Positions 52,848-64,000 of a DNA stretch of 64,000 bases are shown here, one piece after another; within the stretch, counting starts at the first letter, position 1, and every line of letters begins with the position of its first letter. The DNA comes from Vanilla planifolia. Its lineage: Eukaryota > Streptophyta > Magnoliopsida > Asparagales > Orchidaceae. A model generated the notes under the pieces. That model had not been told where the DNA came from. It saw only the letters and a program-made list of their open reading frames with translations, and searched no databases. The stretch spans positions 13,375,107 to 13,439,106 of the forward strand of contig CM043877.1 of assembly GCA_023846275.1 (NCBI GenBank), in the 5' to 3' direction. The translations under genes were made by a program, and so were the position numbers.

Positions 52848-53350
52848 TCCCTATAATGCGGACGTTGGTACAAGCTATAATTTTCAAAAAGCCCTAAAAG
52901 ATAATATGGTTCCATTATAAGATGGTTCACCTTATGAATAAATAATAAAGGTAATTATTTGTTAAACATATATTAAACAAACCTACAAGAAATAACAAAA
53001 TTTATAAAAATACCAAAAACACCTAAAAGGTTGCATTGTAACTTTGAATGCTAAACTGAAATTCTAATTATGGTAAAAGTCAATGAATGTGAAGTATAAT
53101 AATTTGATTGTTCTATATGTATGAATTAGTCTCCTAAATAGATAATAAGATTGAATCCACATATTATATCAAAACATTTGTGTCTATATAGATAATATCA
53201 TTTGGTGCAACAATAGGGTCTTTTTCACATTTGTTGAAAGTCACATCTATTGTAACTAAAAAAATGAATAGTTTTTGTTAGATATGTATGGTAAAAATTT
53301 ATATAGACAAAGCAATGGCACATGACATGTTTGTTACCTAATGCTTCTTC
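52848..53350. other. Spacer and distal promoter of the GPI-protein gene
   Basis: AT-rich, no gene. It leads into the TATA box at 53353. Confidence 0.5.
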
Positions 53351-53352
53351 CA

Positions 53353-53360
53353 TATATAAA
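53353..53360 (+). promoter_or_regulatory. TATA box of the GPI-anchored protein gene
   Basis: TATATAAA, 91 bases upstream of the ATG at 53451. Transcription start is expected near 53385, giving a leader of about 65 bases. The longer ORF from 53341 begins upstream of this TATA and is in another frame. Confidence 0.65.
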
Positions 53361-53450
53361 CCCAAAAAACACAGCTGGCCAACCTAAAATAGCCCTTCTC
53401 TACCTCACCAACCCAACTCCAACCCAAGCTCTGTTTAGTATACCAAAGAA

Positions 53451-54718
53451 ATGCTCCCAATCCCCCATCGCCACCATCACCTCCTCCTCCTCCTCCTCCT
53501 CCTCCTCCTCCCTCTCCTCCCGCAACCCATCACACCCTTCACCCCACGTCAATCCTCCCCGACCACCATTCCGGCCACCCGGGAGCAGCCCGGTGCGTCC
53601 GACTCCTGCCCCCTCGACCTCCCCGAGGACTTCTTCCGCGCAGTGTCCGCCGCTTGCGGCCCTCGGAGCGCAGGCGGTCTCTGCTGCCCAGCGCTCTCCG
53701 CCTGGCTCTACGCCGCCTACGCAGGCCGGGCGCTGGCCACGAGGGTGCGGCCTTCCTCCTCCCGGTCCTACGACGAGCTCCCAGTCCTCCCCGGAGACTC
53801 TGAGCCCTGCGCCACCGAGGCCGAGGCCGCCCTCCGCTCGCGCGGAGTGCTGATCCCGGGAGCCAACGACACGTGCGGGGCCGCCGCCTGTGCGTGCGGC
53901 GTCCGCCTCCGGCCCATGCAGTGCCCAGGGCCCTTCGTCGTCGGCGGAGGCGGCAACGTCGGGGGGAGCTGGGTCCCTGTGGATGACGTGGCGAAGAGGC
54001 TTGAGTCAGGGTGTGGTGGGCCAGGACTCGCCGGATGCGTTCGCTGCCTCCAAGCTCTCTTTCAGGTGAGAAATCGGCGGCTCACCTCGCTTGATTGATT
54101 ATCGTGCCCTGTAATTGATGAACGGTTCAGATTTCGTCGCCTCAAATTGATATACGTGTCATTTAAACGACTATTGTTCCCTCAGAGAAATTATTAAGAT
54201 ACTGAGTGCAATTGTACTCTCCGGTCTTAAGTCACTGGATCCGACACAAGGGCAGAAGAATCATTGGGAAACGCATGCAAAACGCACGAAGGAATCCAAA
54301 GAACACAGATAATTTATTAAAAAAATTATAATAAAATTAATAATACTTAATTTCTAATTAAAAAGTTGAATTATTTTTGTAGCTGAAGGAACAGGACTCG
54401 GACACTACCAAAAAGCATGCCATCAATGGTAGTTATGCAAGAGAGGAGCAAGGTGAGAGAGAATGCCAACTCATGGGGCTGACGTGGCTGTTATCCACCA
54501 ATAGAAACCGCTTTCTTCCTATCGCGGTCTATGTTCTTCGAGCCTTTGAGGCAGCTGACCAAGGTGGGTATCCAACCCAATGCTCTGCTTCTGACGACAT
54601 GCCTCTACCAGTTGGATTTGACCAACTCCTCGGCTTGACAAGCTCTGTCACCGACAAACATCAGTCGTCACTATTGTTGTTTGCAATTGAACTCTTTTTT
54701 CTTTTGATTAGTTCATAG
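53451..54718 (+). CDS. Secreted, probably GPI-anchored cysteine-rich plant protein (At4g28100-like), two exons
   Basis: Exon 1 is 53451-54065, exon 2 is 54383-54718; splice sites are CAG|GTGAGA and TTTTTGTAG|CTGAAG, phase 0. The protein has 316 residues. Residues 1-24 are a signal peptide whose core is ten leucines (11-20). A Pro/Thr/Ser-rich linker follows (25-50), then a Cys-rich ectodomain with cysteines at 53, 69, 78, 79, 120, 142, 147, 149, 158, 188, 196, 199 and more in exon 2. Diagnostic segments are CPLDLPEDFFRAVSAACG, CCPALSAWLYAAYA, CVRCLQALFQ|L and ECQLMGLTWLLSTNR. Residues 302-316 (LLLFAIELFFLLISS) form a C-terminal hydrophobic tail after a small-residue region (SS at 293-294), as in GPI-attachment signals. 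Similar plant proteins are annotated as uncharacterised GPI-anchored. It should act at the plasma membrane or cell wall; ligand unknown. Intact. Confidence 0.9.
53481..53511 (+). repeat. (CTC)10 microsatellite coding the signal-peptide leucines
   Basis: Ten perfect CTC codons encode Leu11-Leu20, the hydrophobic core of the signal peptide. Unit gain or loss would change core length in frame. Confidence 0.95.
54066..54382 (+). other. Intron of the GPI-anchored protein gene (317 bp)
   Basis: Phase-0 GT-AG intron, AT-rich towards its 3' end. The joined reading LQALFQ|LKEQ matches the family better than reading through to the stop at 54098. Confidence 0.88.
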
Positions 54719-56880
54719 AAAATTAAGGTTCTTTTTGTGTTAGTATTGTTAAGTCATAATAAACTCGAAATTTATGTATTTGATATTGATCATCTGTATG
54801 ATTTTCATATTGATCAAGTTATATTTTTATTCATTTAATGGTGATGTTAACATGACATTCATAAATGATGATAATGACATATATTTTAGTTTAGTTATAT
54901 TATATGATGATAATGAGTCGTTCGTTTTATTCTTATCCAAATTAAGTAATCACTTGTCCTATTCAAAAGAGAAGTTAATGTGAATTGATGTAAATTAAAT
55001 TTCATAAAGATGTTTAATTTAGTATTATTCTATTATTTTCAATTAAACTAAAATGGAACACCATGTCATGCAAATTTGACAACAAGAACAAAAGATACAT
55101 GTTCTAAAACTTCTTCAACTAAGCTACATATTTGTAAGAATTTTGTTCCCAAATTTCTTAATATTCTCTTATTATAACCCCTTTATTAAATTTGCTATAT
55201 CAACTTTGGTTTGTCTTGTAGCACTTTTCAATAGTATAAAAATGGTTTTGAAAAAACATTATAAAAATATATTTTACTTGGTAGAAAAAAAATTAAGTCA
55301 TTTGATAATTTTTTTTTGTTTTTAAAGTTAAATTAGAAAAAACATTACACTGAGAAATAAGTATTAAATATGAGACTAGCTAATCATTTGTCTCATGATG
55401 ATCGATATAGAATTTTTCATGAAAGGGAAGCTAAGAGAACACATTTTATAAAGTTCGCTTACAATCATCCTAGAAGTCCCATTTTTTTCTCTTGAGAATC
55501 CACATATTGATATTGCACTCAGCCTGATTATTGCTAATCTTTGCCAAGAGTTCGCATCAACTGGAACTATTGCCACCTTGATATGATATGTGAACTAGCT
55601 CCAAAATAGTGTAAGATAATTTAGGTTGATTATCATCATAAGAACAAATATTTTTAAGAGTTATTTTATAGATTTACAAGATAGTACTTAAACCAATAAA
55701 ATGAAGTGTATGATAGTTTGTTATAATAAAGGAATTAGATAAAAAGAAGAAGAAGAAGAATTCAATTGAATTTCTTTTCTTTAAAAAGAATTTATTTGTT
55801 TAAAATCTATCCTAAATTAATTCAAATTAAAACAAAAATTAAAATAAATTTAATTGATTTTAAATTAATTAATTCTAAATCTTAATTAACTAGATTTAAT
55901 TATTAAATTAAATAAATTTAAAGTAACTTTAAGGAACCCAATTAATTGAAAAAACACATAAATATATAATTAATATTTAACAATTAATTAAATTAAATTA
56001 AATTTAATTAATTCATTGAAAATAATTAATAAAAAAGTATATATTTATCTAATTGAGTATTACTTGTGACATAAAAATAAGTCTAGTAGTTATAGCTTTA
56101 ATTTTTTGACCTTCACCTTACATCAAGCTTATAATCATAGTGATCATCTTAAAATGTATTTTTGGCTTAATCTTTCTCACTAGTACCATAAAAACAACCA
56201 ACAACTACCTAAATATGAATTGAATTAGTTTAACCAAAGAACTTATGAGGAAAATTTTTAAAATACATTTTTTTTATGTAAAAATAATTAAAAGTCAATT
56301 CAACAGGGTTATTTTAGGTTTTTAAAAACCCAATTTGTATAATTCTAAAAATTGAGAAAATGCATTCAAGAAAAGATAATGATATATTCATTTTTGTATA
56401 TAATATATCATAGAATGTATTTGTGATATGTATGTTCAATCTAAAACATTTAGAATATCAAAGTAAACCACAATAATTGCATCAACCCCATCATTCCATC
56501 ACTTAAGAGGTCAGTCAAATGCAGTAAACTAGCTTTAGACAAGATGAGGTTATCATCTTGGGGCCATTCTCTTACTCCTACCCCTCTTCCCATCAACTTA
56601 AATTGAGGGTATCCATACTCTTAGGCTATGGTACATCACATACTTATATATAAGTCCTAACAACTTACAACATAACACAACACATTCTTTTCAAGATGGT
56701 CCATTGAAACAACCAACAGACCACCAAAAGCTAATGTGTCCATAAAGCTTTAAAACAATCTAAATGACCCAAAAACAAGCAGTGATTGCACACAATAATC
56801 CCTATAAAACATAATACGCCAACTCTTGACCAAATCTGCAATCAAAAGTATCCCAATTTTCCCAAAGGAGAACATTAGCA
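54719..56880. other. AT-rich spacer between convergent genes
   Basis: 3' ends of the GPI-protein gene (plus) and the DCP5-like gene (minus) face this interval. Only AT-rich sequence and a short (GAA)n run near 55746-55760 are seen. The ORF at 55376-55576 (minus) has no recognisable domain. Confidence 0.55.
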
Positions 56881-56889
56881 AAGGAGGTT

Positions 56890-56895
56890 TTATTT
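56890..56895 (-). terminator. Candidate polyadenylation signal of the DCP5-like gene
   Basis: AATAAA on the minus strand, 66 bases past the stop codon at 56961-56963. In plants this signal is only a weak guide, and the cleavage site may lie further away. Confidence 0.35.
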
Positions 56896-56960
56896 CAGAA
56901 TAGGTGTTCCTAAGGTTTTTATGCTTCCTGGGTTGACGCTTCTGGGATATAGACAAGCAT

Positions 56961-59900
56961 TCACACACCACGGCCCCGGCCCCTACCGGAGTATCCATAT
57001 CCCCTGCCCTGATAAGAACCCCGCCCACGCCCTCCTCGATGCCCACGGCCGCCACCATATAGGGCTCGGTGCCTCGAGAAGTTGCCAAAAGTCTGAGACA
57101 CGACAACCAAGCAACATGAGTGGACAATTGGTTCATGGGAAGAAGACAAGCAAGACTTGTTTGAAAAACAACTCTTGGAAAGAAAAGTTTTATGCAAACG
57201 AGGCGTTTAGTTACCTCCGTGTCGATCTTCAGCTGCTCCGAGAATTTGATTCTGCCATTGCTTGTTTGATCGTTTGCGTTGCAAGAGAGGGTATCGAAGA
57301 AGTCGTCCTTGACATAAACAGGCTTCAACCAATGGAAAAATAAAAACATGAGTTTAACAAAGGCTAAAACATGCAGGAAAATGAGCACAGATGGCTACCT
57401 TGACATCTAAATTTGGAGGTTGGGAATTGTCTTCTTCGAAGGCATCAGCTTCATCATCTTCATCCCTAATATTGGAAGGGGATCTACTTTTACCCAAATG
57501 TCCCCATACCTCATCCTTGTTAAATTTTTCATTCATCGCCATGAAATCAAAGTCTTCTGTGAACCTGGCCTGCTGTGGGCGTGGATACTGTAAGAAAATA
57601 AGCCAAATGACCGCCCTTATCATATCATTGGTTCCATTAAACACTACTGCATCAAAGTAGTAGTAATAAGATTGCTACATAATTACTTAAGAATTCAGGA
57701 AACATACAAACTCTGAGAAATTTCCAACTCGTGAGCATAGAATCTCAAAAAAAATCCACATATGAATGAAAGCATGGTAATTGTTAAACCTACATGATCA
57801 AAGCCATAAACATTTCAAAGCAAATGCCAGACCCCTCTGCCACACAAAAATACACTTGCAATAGTTCACAAGTACAGAAGTTCAGCTACCAAAAACAAGA
57901 TACAGCACATTTTTTTGAGCTCATGCTAGCTTGGGAGTGAATTGAAACTCGAGGAAAAATTAAGCACTCAGAGAACAAATTAGATAGCTCTTCCATAGCC
58001 ATCTCATAAGTTGGCTGATCCTAATAATAGAAATTGAAGTGCTACATTTCATCACAAGAGGTCTGTTCTTCATCAGCATGCACCATGGGGGGAGGTGAAT
58101 GAATGTGATAACTAAGTCACATCCATCATCACAGGTTTTCCTTCAGTTTACTACAACCAAATTGGCTAGTTAGACCAACAAGGGTGCAACTTGGGCATAA
58201 ATTAGGAAGGGCAATATTAGCCCAAACTTGAAATTTTCTTGGCATTTGATTCCAATAAGAATCACATAGAAGAGTTTAAGTTCAAACATGATTCCAGATG
58301 GAAAACAAATTATATATTTATAATGTGCAACTGTTTTGAATGCCTTGATTGTGCCAGTGGTTTAACTTTTGCTGCTCACAAAACCCTAAAGCTCTAGTCA
58401 CACAAGTTCACCCACTGGTCATGCTGTTTCCTTTGCTTATTCAAACACAGGGCATAAGATCTTAAACAAGGAAAATTCATTGCACATAAAATATTTGGCC
58501 TTCTCTGCTATTTGCATATTTCCAAACTAGTGACATTCCAACATGGTAAACTTTATAATCCGTTCAAAGGATTTACCATATGTAACTTTGGAAGCATAAA
58601 TCGAACAATCGAGAGTCACAGGCAACGGTGAAGTGCAATAGTGTCTCCTTCATGATCCTAGGTTTTCTTTCCATATTCCTGGCTCGTATGTTCTCTTCTT
58701 TTAATTTAAGCGATTGTTCCCTGTTCAGTTTGCTTGTTGACAAGTATTATCACTGTTATGTCAACCGTTCATTTGACTATCTCTATTACTGTTAACATCC
58801 GCCGTGTCATTTCAATGAATGTCTAATGTTTGATAATCAAACTAAGCAAGAATAATTCTTAATTAATGATATAATTGTTCAAGGACTGTTTGTTCATGGG
58901 TCTAACCACGCCAACTTATTCCTTTGAAAGATTATATATTAGTCAATCGTAAATTTGTATTCACCGCATCCACAAAACCAAAAAAATGAACCCAAGCCTA
59001 CAAGAATTGTTCATTCTATTACATACTATCACAAGGATGATTTTTTTTTGATATAGTGTACTGATGACTAAAAACATAATGTTCGTTTCCTCTTCATTTT
59101 TTGCCAACTCCATCCCCATTTACAATATTATGACTATTTCCAAACAGGACAACACAGACCTACATGACCTATATCTCAATCAGGCATAGAAGATGATATC
59201 AAGTTGGGGTCGTGCAATGTTTATTTATTAGCACAAGAGCTAATGATCCTAACTCCATAAAACCTACCTTGCTTACAGATTTGTTGATCCAATAAAAAAA
59301 GTGAAAACAAAAGGAATAGGAAAAGGACACAGGAGTGAGATCACTTTGTCCTCCATGAGGTCAGATTAGAAAAGGAAATCTATCCAAAGTAGTGATGCAA
59401 GCACTGCCAGAAGTCATACAAGTATCAAAAAGTCATGATCCACGTTAAATTGTACATGTCACACCAAAAGTTTATCAAGCTTTAATCAAGCTAAAAAGGA
59501 AAAAAAAACAGCATTTAATTATAAAAAAAATCAATAAAATAGTTCAAAAAGATTATTTGCGGTTTGTACACCTGCTTCATATGACATAAAAGTATAAGTA
59601 TGATTTTAGCTGAAGTGGTCATGACTGCAAAATCCTCAGTCTTTATTACTGAGCACCACAACTGAACATTTATTCAAAGCTTTGAACTATAACAAAAGAT
59701 ACCTCCAAAAAAAATAAAATAAGTGAACTAATGCATATGAACTGGAGAAATAAAGAGGTGCTGAAGGGTCTAGATCATTGTTTACTCAACCGAGCAACTA
59801 AACAATCGAGTAAATGTCTCTAGTTATGTTATATCAATGCCAACTGGCGCTTGCAACCCCACGCAACCAAAGCAATTATAGAACGCATAGTTGATTGCAT

Positions 59901-62832
59901 ATATCATAATGGGTCATTGTGTTTTCACCACAGCACAAATTTGCAGAATTTGGTAGTTTGCGAAGGCTAAAGCTTATTGAGTACAGTGTTCCAACAACGA
60001 GGGAATGTGCGTTATTTATTAAAATATTCCATGGCCATTTAAAGACTTTTGATGATATTATGAAATTTATGGGTGCCTACAAGTAGGAGTTTCTTTACTT
60101 CAATCCATTTACTACCTGCCCGATTGTACCTTTCATTATAAACATGCTTGCATGACTTCAATAATAAGAGCCCGACTTTAAAAGCTAGATGACCATAAGA
60201 CTGGGAAAGGTTTTCTTAAATCAATAACATTTTGGATGTTCTTAATAGGGCCAAAAAGTATTTTATTGCACCACTTCTGATATTTTCCTTGTTTATTTAC
60301 AATAAAAGAAATCTTAGATAAAGGTTCAATTCATAGGATGAATTTGCGAGGAAGATGTATGTTCATATAAAATTTGATAAGTACTGGGTTAATGTAGTTT
60401 GCTTATGTGAATTGTGATTCCTGAACCCGTAACACAAAATGAAGTTTATAAACTATGCTTTGACAAATATAGATCCTCACAAGTTTGAGATAAAGAAGCT
60501 AGGGAAAACTTTTTTTAATGATACAGTTATTAGTCGTTCACTCTCACTGGACTAAACAGAAACAGCAGTTCTTGTGCTGAAGAATCATCGTAGCATACCC
60601 TTGAATTACATGACGAAAAATCCAACTCTGATGGTGATGGGAACACTGCTCTATCTTGTTTTAATGGCTATTTAAAGCATTGATAGGAAGCTAGTCCTCC
60701 ATAGCCAGTTTTCACTTTCTCAAACCACAATTAATGCATTTGTATGCTTTACACATCTGTTAAATGCTCAATTAAAGTTTCTTAAAAATGAAAATTCTCT
60801 ACTGATTATAATGATCAATTAATATACTTCGTTTTGGAGATATCTACATGGAATTGAAGCTGACAGTTCTTAGTACCCAATGAAATGGCAGACTCCACAA
60901 GTGTTGATTGTCTAAAAATCTGAGATTGTGCCATCAGAACACTTTTACAGGTTTAGTATTGTATTATTGCCATCATTGCCCAATCTATTTTCTGTAAACC
61001 CTGTTTTAACCTTGGTTTTTAAACTAAAAACAGGTTCTGACATGCTTCAATTCTACTGACGTGGAATCATTGCTGGTTGTAACTCACAACAAATTTGCAT
61101 GTTTAAAGTGCTTATGTTAAGCTGCATTTTATCTGTGATTATTGGTTGAGGAAAATGACATGCTATGCCTAACGGTGAAGCCAAAAATGGTTGAATGAAG
61201 GCTACAGTATAAAGAACAGTTCTTTCACAGGTCACTCAATTTAGAAATGTTTTTTCTTTTTATTGTTTTGGCTCTTCTATTGTTGAATGGTTAGCTTCAT
61301 TGTATAAGATTCTAAAAGAATCAAAATTTGATGTTAATTATCTCCTATATTTCTTGGCTGATTGTAGAGATTAAATAACTTCATTCTTTGGTCCTCTACA
61401 ATGTCATAAATCGTGTTTGGATGTTGTTCTGCAATTTCAAGAAAGTATGGAGGTTGTTATTTTTTTTTTCACTAAATACTGAGACTAGTTTGCTTCACTG
61501 TTCGGCATTCTGTCACAGGTTTTACTTCTAGGGTGTCAATCTAAACGAAACTTCACATTGAAGGAACTTCACTGTTAATACTCTATCATAGATCCCACTT
61601 CTTATGTCGAAACTCATTTTGCAAACTGATAAGAATAGCAACTTCACTACATACATTCTAACCACATAGACGAAGGCTAAGAAAAATTTGTTCCTACTGA
61701 TTGTTCTTTGCTTTAAGGTTGAGCAATTAAGTTTGAAACAAATGTAGCACTTCTATGTTATCTCAATTTCATGCATTTGCACCTAAAAACATCATCCGTT
61801 TCATAATTCGTGTACTGCCTATTTATCTTTTATTTCTATGTGAGGTCTTAAGGGATATCAAGTTGTCAGCTTATCAGGCAGAATTTACCTCAATTATTTG
61901 ATCTAACACATTTTTTACTTAATTTACAAAATAGTTACAATACATCCAATTCACTCCATTCTAACCTATAATATTTTTCAAGCTAGTTAACAAAATTCAA
62001 GCAGGCACTAAATAAAGAATTTTAGTTGCAAATAATTTTTGTTGGCATAGACTTGAATCTTTTGTAGATGAGTGGTTCATTGATTCAGCAAACAAGTTCG
62101 TAGCATACAAGACAACGCGAAGTTCGGTATTTTGTGTTCATGTTTAACGTGGTTTGCTTGAATTCCACTCTCAGCCCTAGTGTAGCAATTTGGTTCTAAT
62201 AAGCTATATTCACCAGCCTTAATCTATCTTGACCTAATTCGATATTTTGTGTTCATGTTTAACGTGGTTTGCTTGAATTCCACTCTCAGCCCTAGTGTAG
62301 CAATTTGGTTCTAATAAGCTATATTCACCAGCCTTAATCGATCTTGACCTAACTACCCAAGCCCAAGTAAACATCACCCTTTTTTTATGTAAGCCACCTA
62401 CTCAAGACAACATTCAAAATTTAGTACCTGGAGTTAACTACGAAAGCCTGTCACCTATACTTTTTTTATGCAGCAAGCCAACCACAAGCTCATAAAAGTA
62501 GAGGACAGCTAGCTCAGCTCCTTTGGGTAAGAAACCAATATACTAAAACAAACATTTAAAATAGATATCACAAACGAAGTGCAGTAATCCAGTTCCTCAT
62601 CCTCTTCCATGTTCATTGCTTTTTAAGTGTTCATGCAACAGATAATATATTTTTCATGCAGCAAACCCAACAAAACATCATACAAATAATAAAACGATAT
62701 AAGGAAAACTGTTATATTAAAACCACAAGTAAAAAAATATTCAAGAGCAAAATACAGTACCCCAGTTCCTCTCCCTCTTCCTCTTCCACGTCCTCTATTG
62801 TATTCATGTGTCCCTGAAATGGCTCCATTAGG
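56961..62832 (-). CDS. DCP5: Decapping protein DCP5 / LSM14 (RAP55, Scd6) family, 3' part, four exons visible
   Basis: Minus-strand exons in order: 62832-62761, 57587-57399, 57322-57215 and 57092-56961. All junctions are phase 0 with GT-AG borders. They encode 24, 63, 36 and 43 residues. Exon 1 of these is an RGG segment (PNGAIS...RGRGRGRGRGTG). The next has the FDF box (FTEDFDFMAMNEKFNKDEVW) and an acidic stretch. The third has the FFD box (YVKDDFFDTLSCNA). The last has the TFG box (TFGNFSRHR) and a Gly/Arg/Tyr-rich tail ending RGRGRGV. These boxes and their order define the RAP55/LSM14/Scd6/DCP5 family, which promotes mRNA decapping and translational repression in P-bodies. The N-terminal LSm domain exons are not in the window and must lie beyond 64000. 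No frameshift is seen in the visible part. Confidence 0.93.
62123..62352 (+). repeat. 115-bp tandem duplication in the DCP5 intron
   Basis: Two copies (62123-62237 and 62238-62352) differ at only a few bases. The unit contains TATTTTGTGTTCATGTTTAA, CGTGGTTTGCTTGAATTCCA and CTCAGCCCTAGTGTAGCAAT. The TTTAACGTGGTT phrase is common in plant dispersed repeats near LTR or MITE-like sequence; that link is from memory. Confidence 0.93.
62471..62620 (-). pseudogene. Relic duplicate of the DCP5 RGG exon end, with lost splice donor
   Basis: CAGTAATCCAGTTCCTCATC (from 62582) parallels CAGTACCCCAGTTCCTCTCC (from 62755), which is the true exon 3' end plus donor. On the minus strand the relic reads GGAAGAGGATGAGGAACTGG|ATTACTG against the real GAGAGGAACTGGG|GTACTG, so the donor GT has become AT. 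Downstream intron sequence is also shared (ATGCAGCAAGCCAACCACA at 62469 against ATGCAGCAAACCCAACAAA at 62657). It is an old local duplication of about 175-190 bases. Confidence 0.6.
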
Positions 62833-64000
62833 CTGGAAAAGGAAGGAGATTCTATCAGAAACTTCAAGACATAACAAAGCAGTTCAAAATGGCTAGCTAT
62901 GCTTAATATATCAGTTTTATGCAAATAAAGATACCCTGGATAACCCCGGCTCTTGCTCATATTATACAATTAAAAAAAAAAAGTCTCACAGAACATCCTT
63001 GTCCTTTCTTAAGGTAATATTTCAAAACCAAAACTTAAAAAGACAAAAGCCAACATGTTCTCATAGAAATAAATAATCAGCTTCTACAACAAAAGACAAA
63101 ACAACCTTTGTTTGATAATTTTGAGTTCAACAGAAGTTGAATCATAATACTACCTATGATTCTACGACACTTTTACAATAAAGCTACCAAACAAGCCAAC
63201 GTCCTAGTAACACCACAAGTTTCTCAAAAATGAAAAGACCAAAAAAATATGCTTTGCCAGCTTCTCTATTTACAGTTCTGTACATGGCCACGATCATACC
63301 AATTCAAGCTATAAATTTCTAAGTTCGAATGCTCTGTTGTTGACATTTTATAATAAGCCTACAATCAATTTTTCAAGCAACTTTTAGTTACCAATGGTTA
63401 CTTAGATTTGTAAATAATTTATGCACCGGTGATTACTGGATAAACAAAAGAAGAACAAATGAGGAAATGATCTTTCCTTGATAGCAAAGTTTTATCAAGC
63501 AATTATATCTTAAAACTAATTAACAGCCCAGTACAACAAATGATGCTTGAGAAAGTTGCACTATGTTGTAAGAGATCCCATACTATTGGTCCACAAGGGA
63601 ATTCATTGTGGTTTTAAAATCAATTTAACACTACTTGGACGTTTCAACAGGGCTGGCTAATCATGATATTCACTCCATATAAATGGATATAATCAGGCTA
63701 TGAAATTTGTATTCGATCAGCTAAACCTTAGCTAAAATAAAGACTGTACATATCATTTGATGATTTCCTTGACAAAAATGGACTAAACAATGCCATCGCA
63801 TTCCCGTTTGTTTGGCTAGGAAAGCATGGAGAATTCTCAAATGTCCAAAACGAGGACAAGAAAGAAAGATAAGGTATTTTATGTAAGAACACAAGGAAAT
63901 GCTTGAGCAGTGGAATAAAATATAATTGATAAAGGCATGATTTGATGAGAAAAAATAAATCATTAGCCAAATTAAAAAAGTTTATTTTTTTAAGATCAAG
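62833..64000 (-). other. Intron sequence of the DCP5-like gene running off the window
   Basis: The acceptor TTTTCCAG|CCTAAT at 62833 shows that an exon lies upstream on the minus strand. No further family exon was recognised up to 64000; the ORFs at 63721-63970 (minus) are intronic and featureless. Confidence 0.7.

Larger units (their letters stand above)
57588..62760 (-). other. 5.2-kb intron of the DCP5-like gene
   Basis: Donor GGG|GTACTG at 62760 and acceptor TTACAG at 57588 join RGRGTG to YPRPQQARFTEDFDF, which reads smoothly for the family, so no coding exon appears to be missing. The intron is less AT-rich than intergenic DNA here. It contains a 115-bp tandem duplication (62123) and a relic copy of the upstream exon end (62582). 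No snoRNA or miRNA precursor was recognised. Confidence 0.85.

Noticed and set aside
53341..53853. 170-codon Ser/Pro-rich ORF overlapping the GPI-protein gene
   Set aside because: It starts upstream of the TATA box and is an alternate frame of the signal-peptide and Cys-rich exon.
56921..57660. Plus-strand ORFs over the DCP5 exons
   Set aside because: Antisense shadows; the minus-strand exons give FDF, FFD and TFG boxes with proper splice sites.
59040..59110. Possible box C/D snoRNA (TGATGA) in the DCP5 intron
   Set aside because: No D box (CTGA) at suitable distance and no terminal stem.

Overview
This window looks like plant nuclear DNA. The gene-poor spacers are strongly AT-rich. The few genes are GC-richer islands, with GT-AG introns, TATA boxes and plant-type protein families. 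Strongly GC-rich coding sequence inside AT-rich spacers hints at a monocot, but no species can be named from the sequence. I see no bacterial, organellar, CRISPR or viral block.

Layout. 0.2-1.4 kb: decayed Ty1/copia pol end with its polypurine tract and the start of an LTR. 1.4-7 kb: AT-rich spacer with a (TA)n(GA)n microsatellite and a spaced direct repeat. 7.0-8.3 kb (minus): 5'-truncated, frameshifted LINE, followed by a perfect 121-bp tandem duplication. 10.0-11.05 kb (minus): intact, intronless ribonucleotide reductase small subunit (TSO2/RNR2 type), with a tandem repeat carrying E2F-like sites upstream. 12.4-12.8 kb (minus): a small basic plant protein gene broken by one frameshift. 13-34.4 kb: a 21-kb gene desert with a gypsy gag relic, microsatellites, tandem repeats and two orphan GC-rich patches. 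34.7-39.5 kb (plus): a two-exon ARM-repeat protein gene with a 3.5-kb intron. 40.2-40.5 kb (plus): an 86-aa Cys-motif/membrane protein with an ACGT-rich promoter and an overlapping uORF. 44.0-44.3 kb (plus): a 117-aa plant protein of unknown function. 48.9-52.8 kb: a diverged tandem duplication of about 2 kb. 53.5-54.7 kb (plus): a two-exon secreted, probably GPI-anchored protein. 57.0-62.8 kb and beyond (minus): the 3' part of a DCP5/LSM14 (RAP55/Scd6) gene, four exons visible, 5' part outside the window.

The genes are independent eukaryotic transcription units and do not form an operon or pathway. Broad roles are dNTP synthesis (RNR2), mRNA decapping and translational repression (DCP5), cell surface (GPI protein) and ARM-repeat scaffolding. 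I found no convincing new multi-gene system. The best leads are regulatory or evolutionary: a relic duplicate of the DCP5 RGG exon with a dead splice donor, paired TGACGTCA sites exactly 30 bp apart, the repeat-duplicated RNR2 leader, the frameshifted small gene, the start-overlapping uORF, and an orphan CpG-rich patch.
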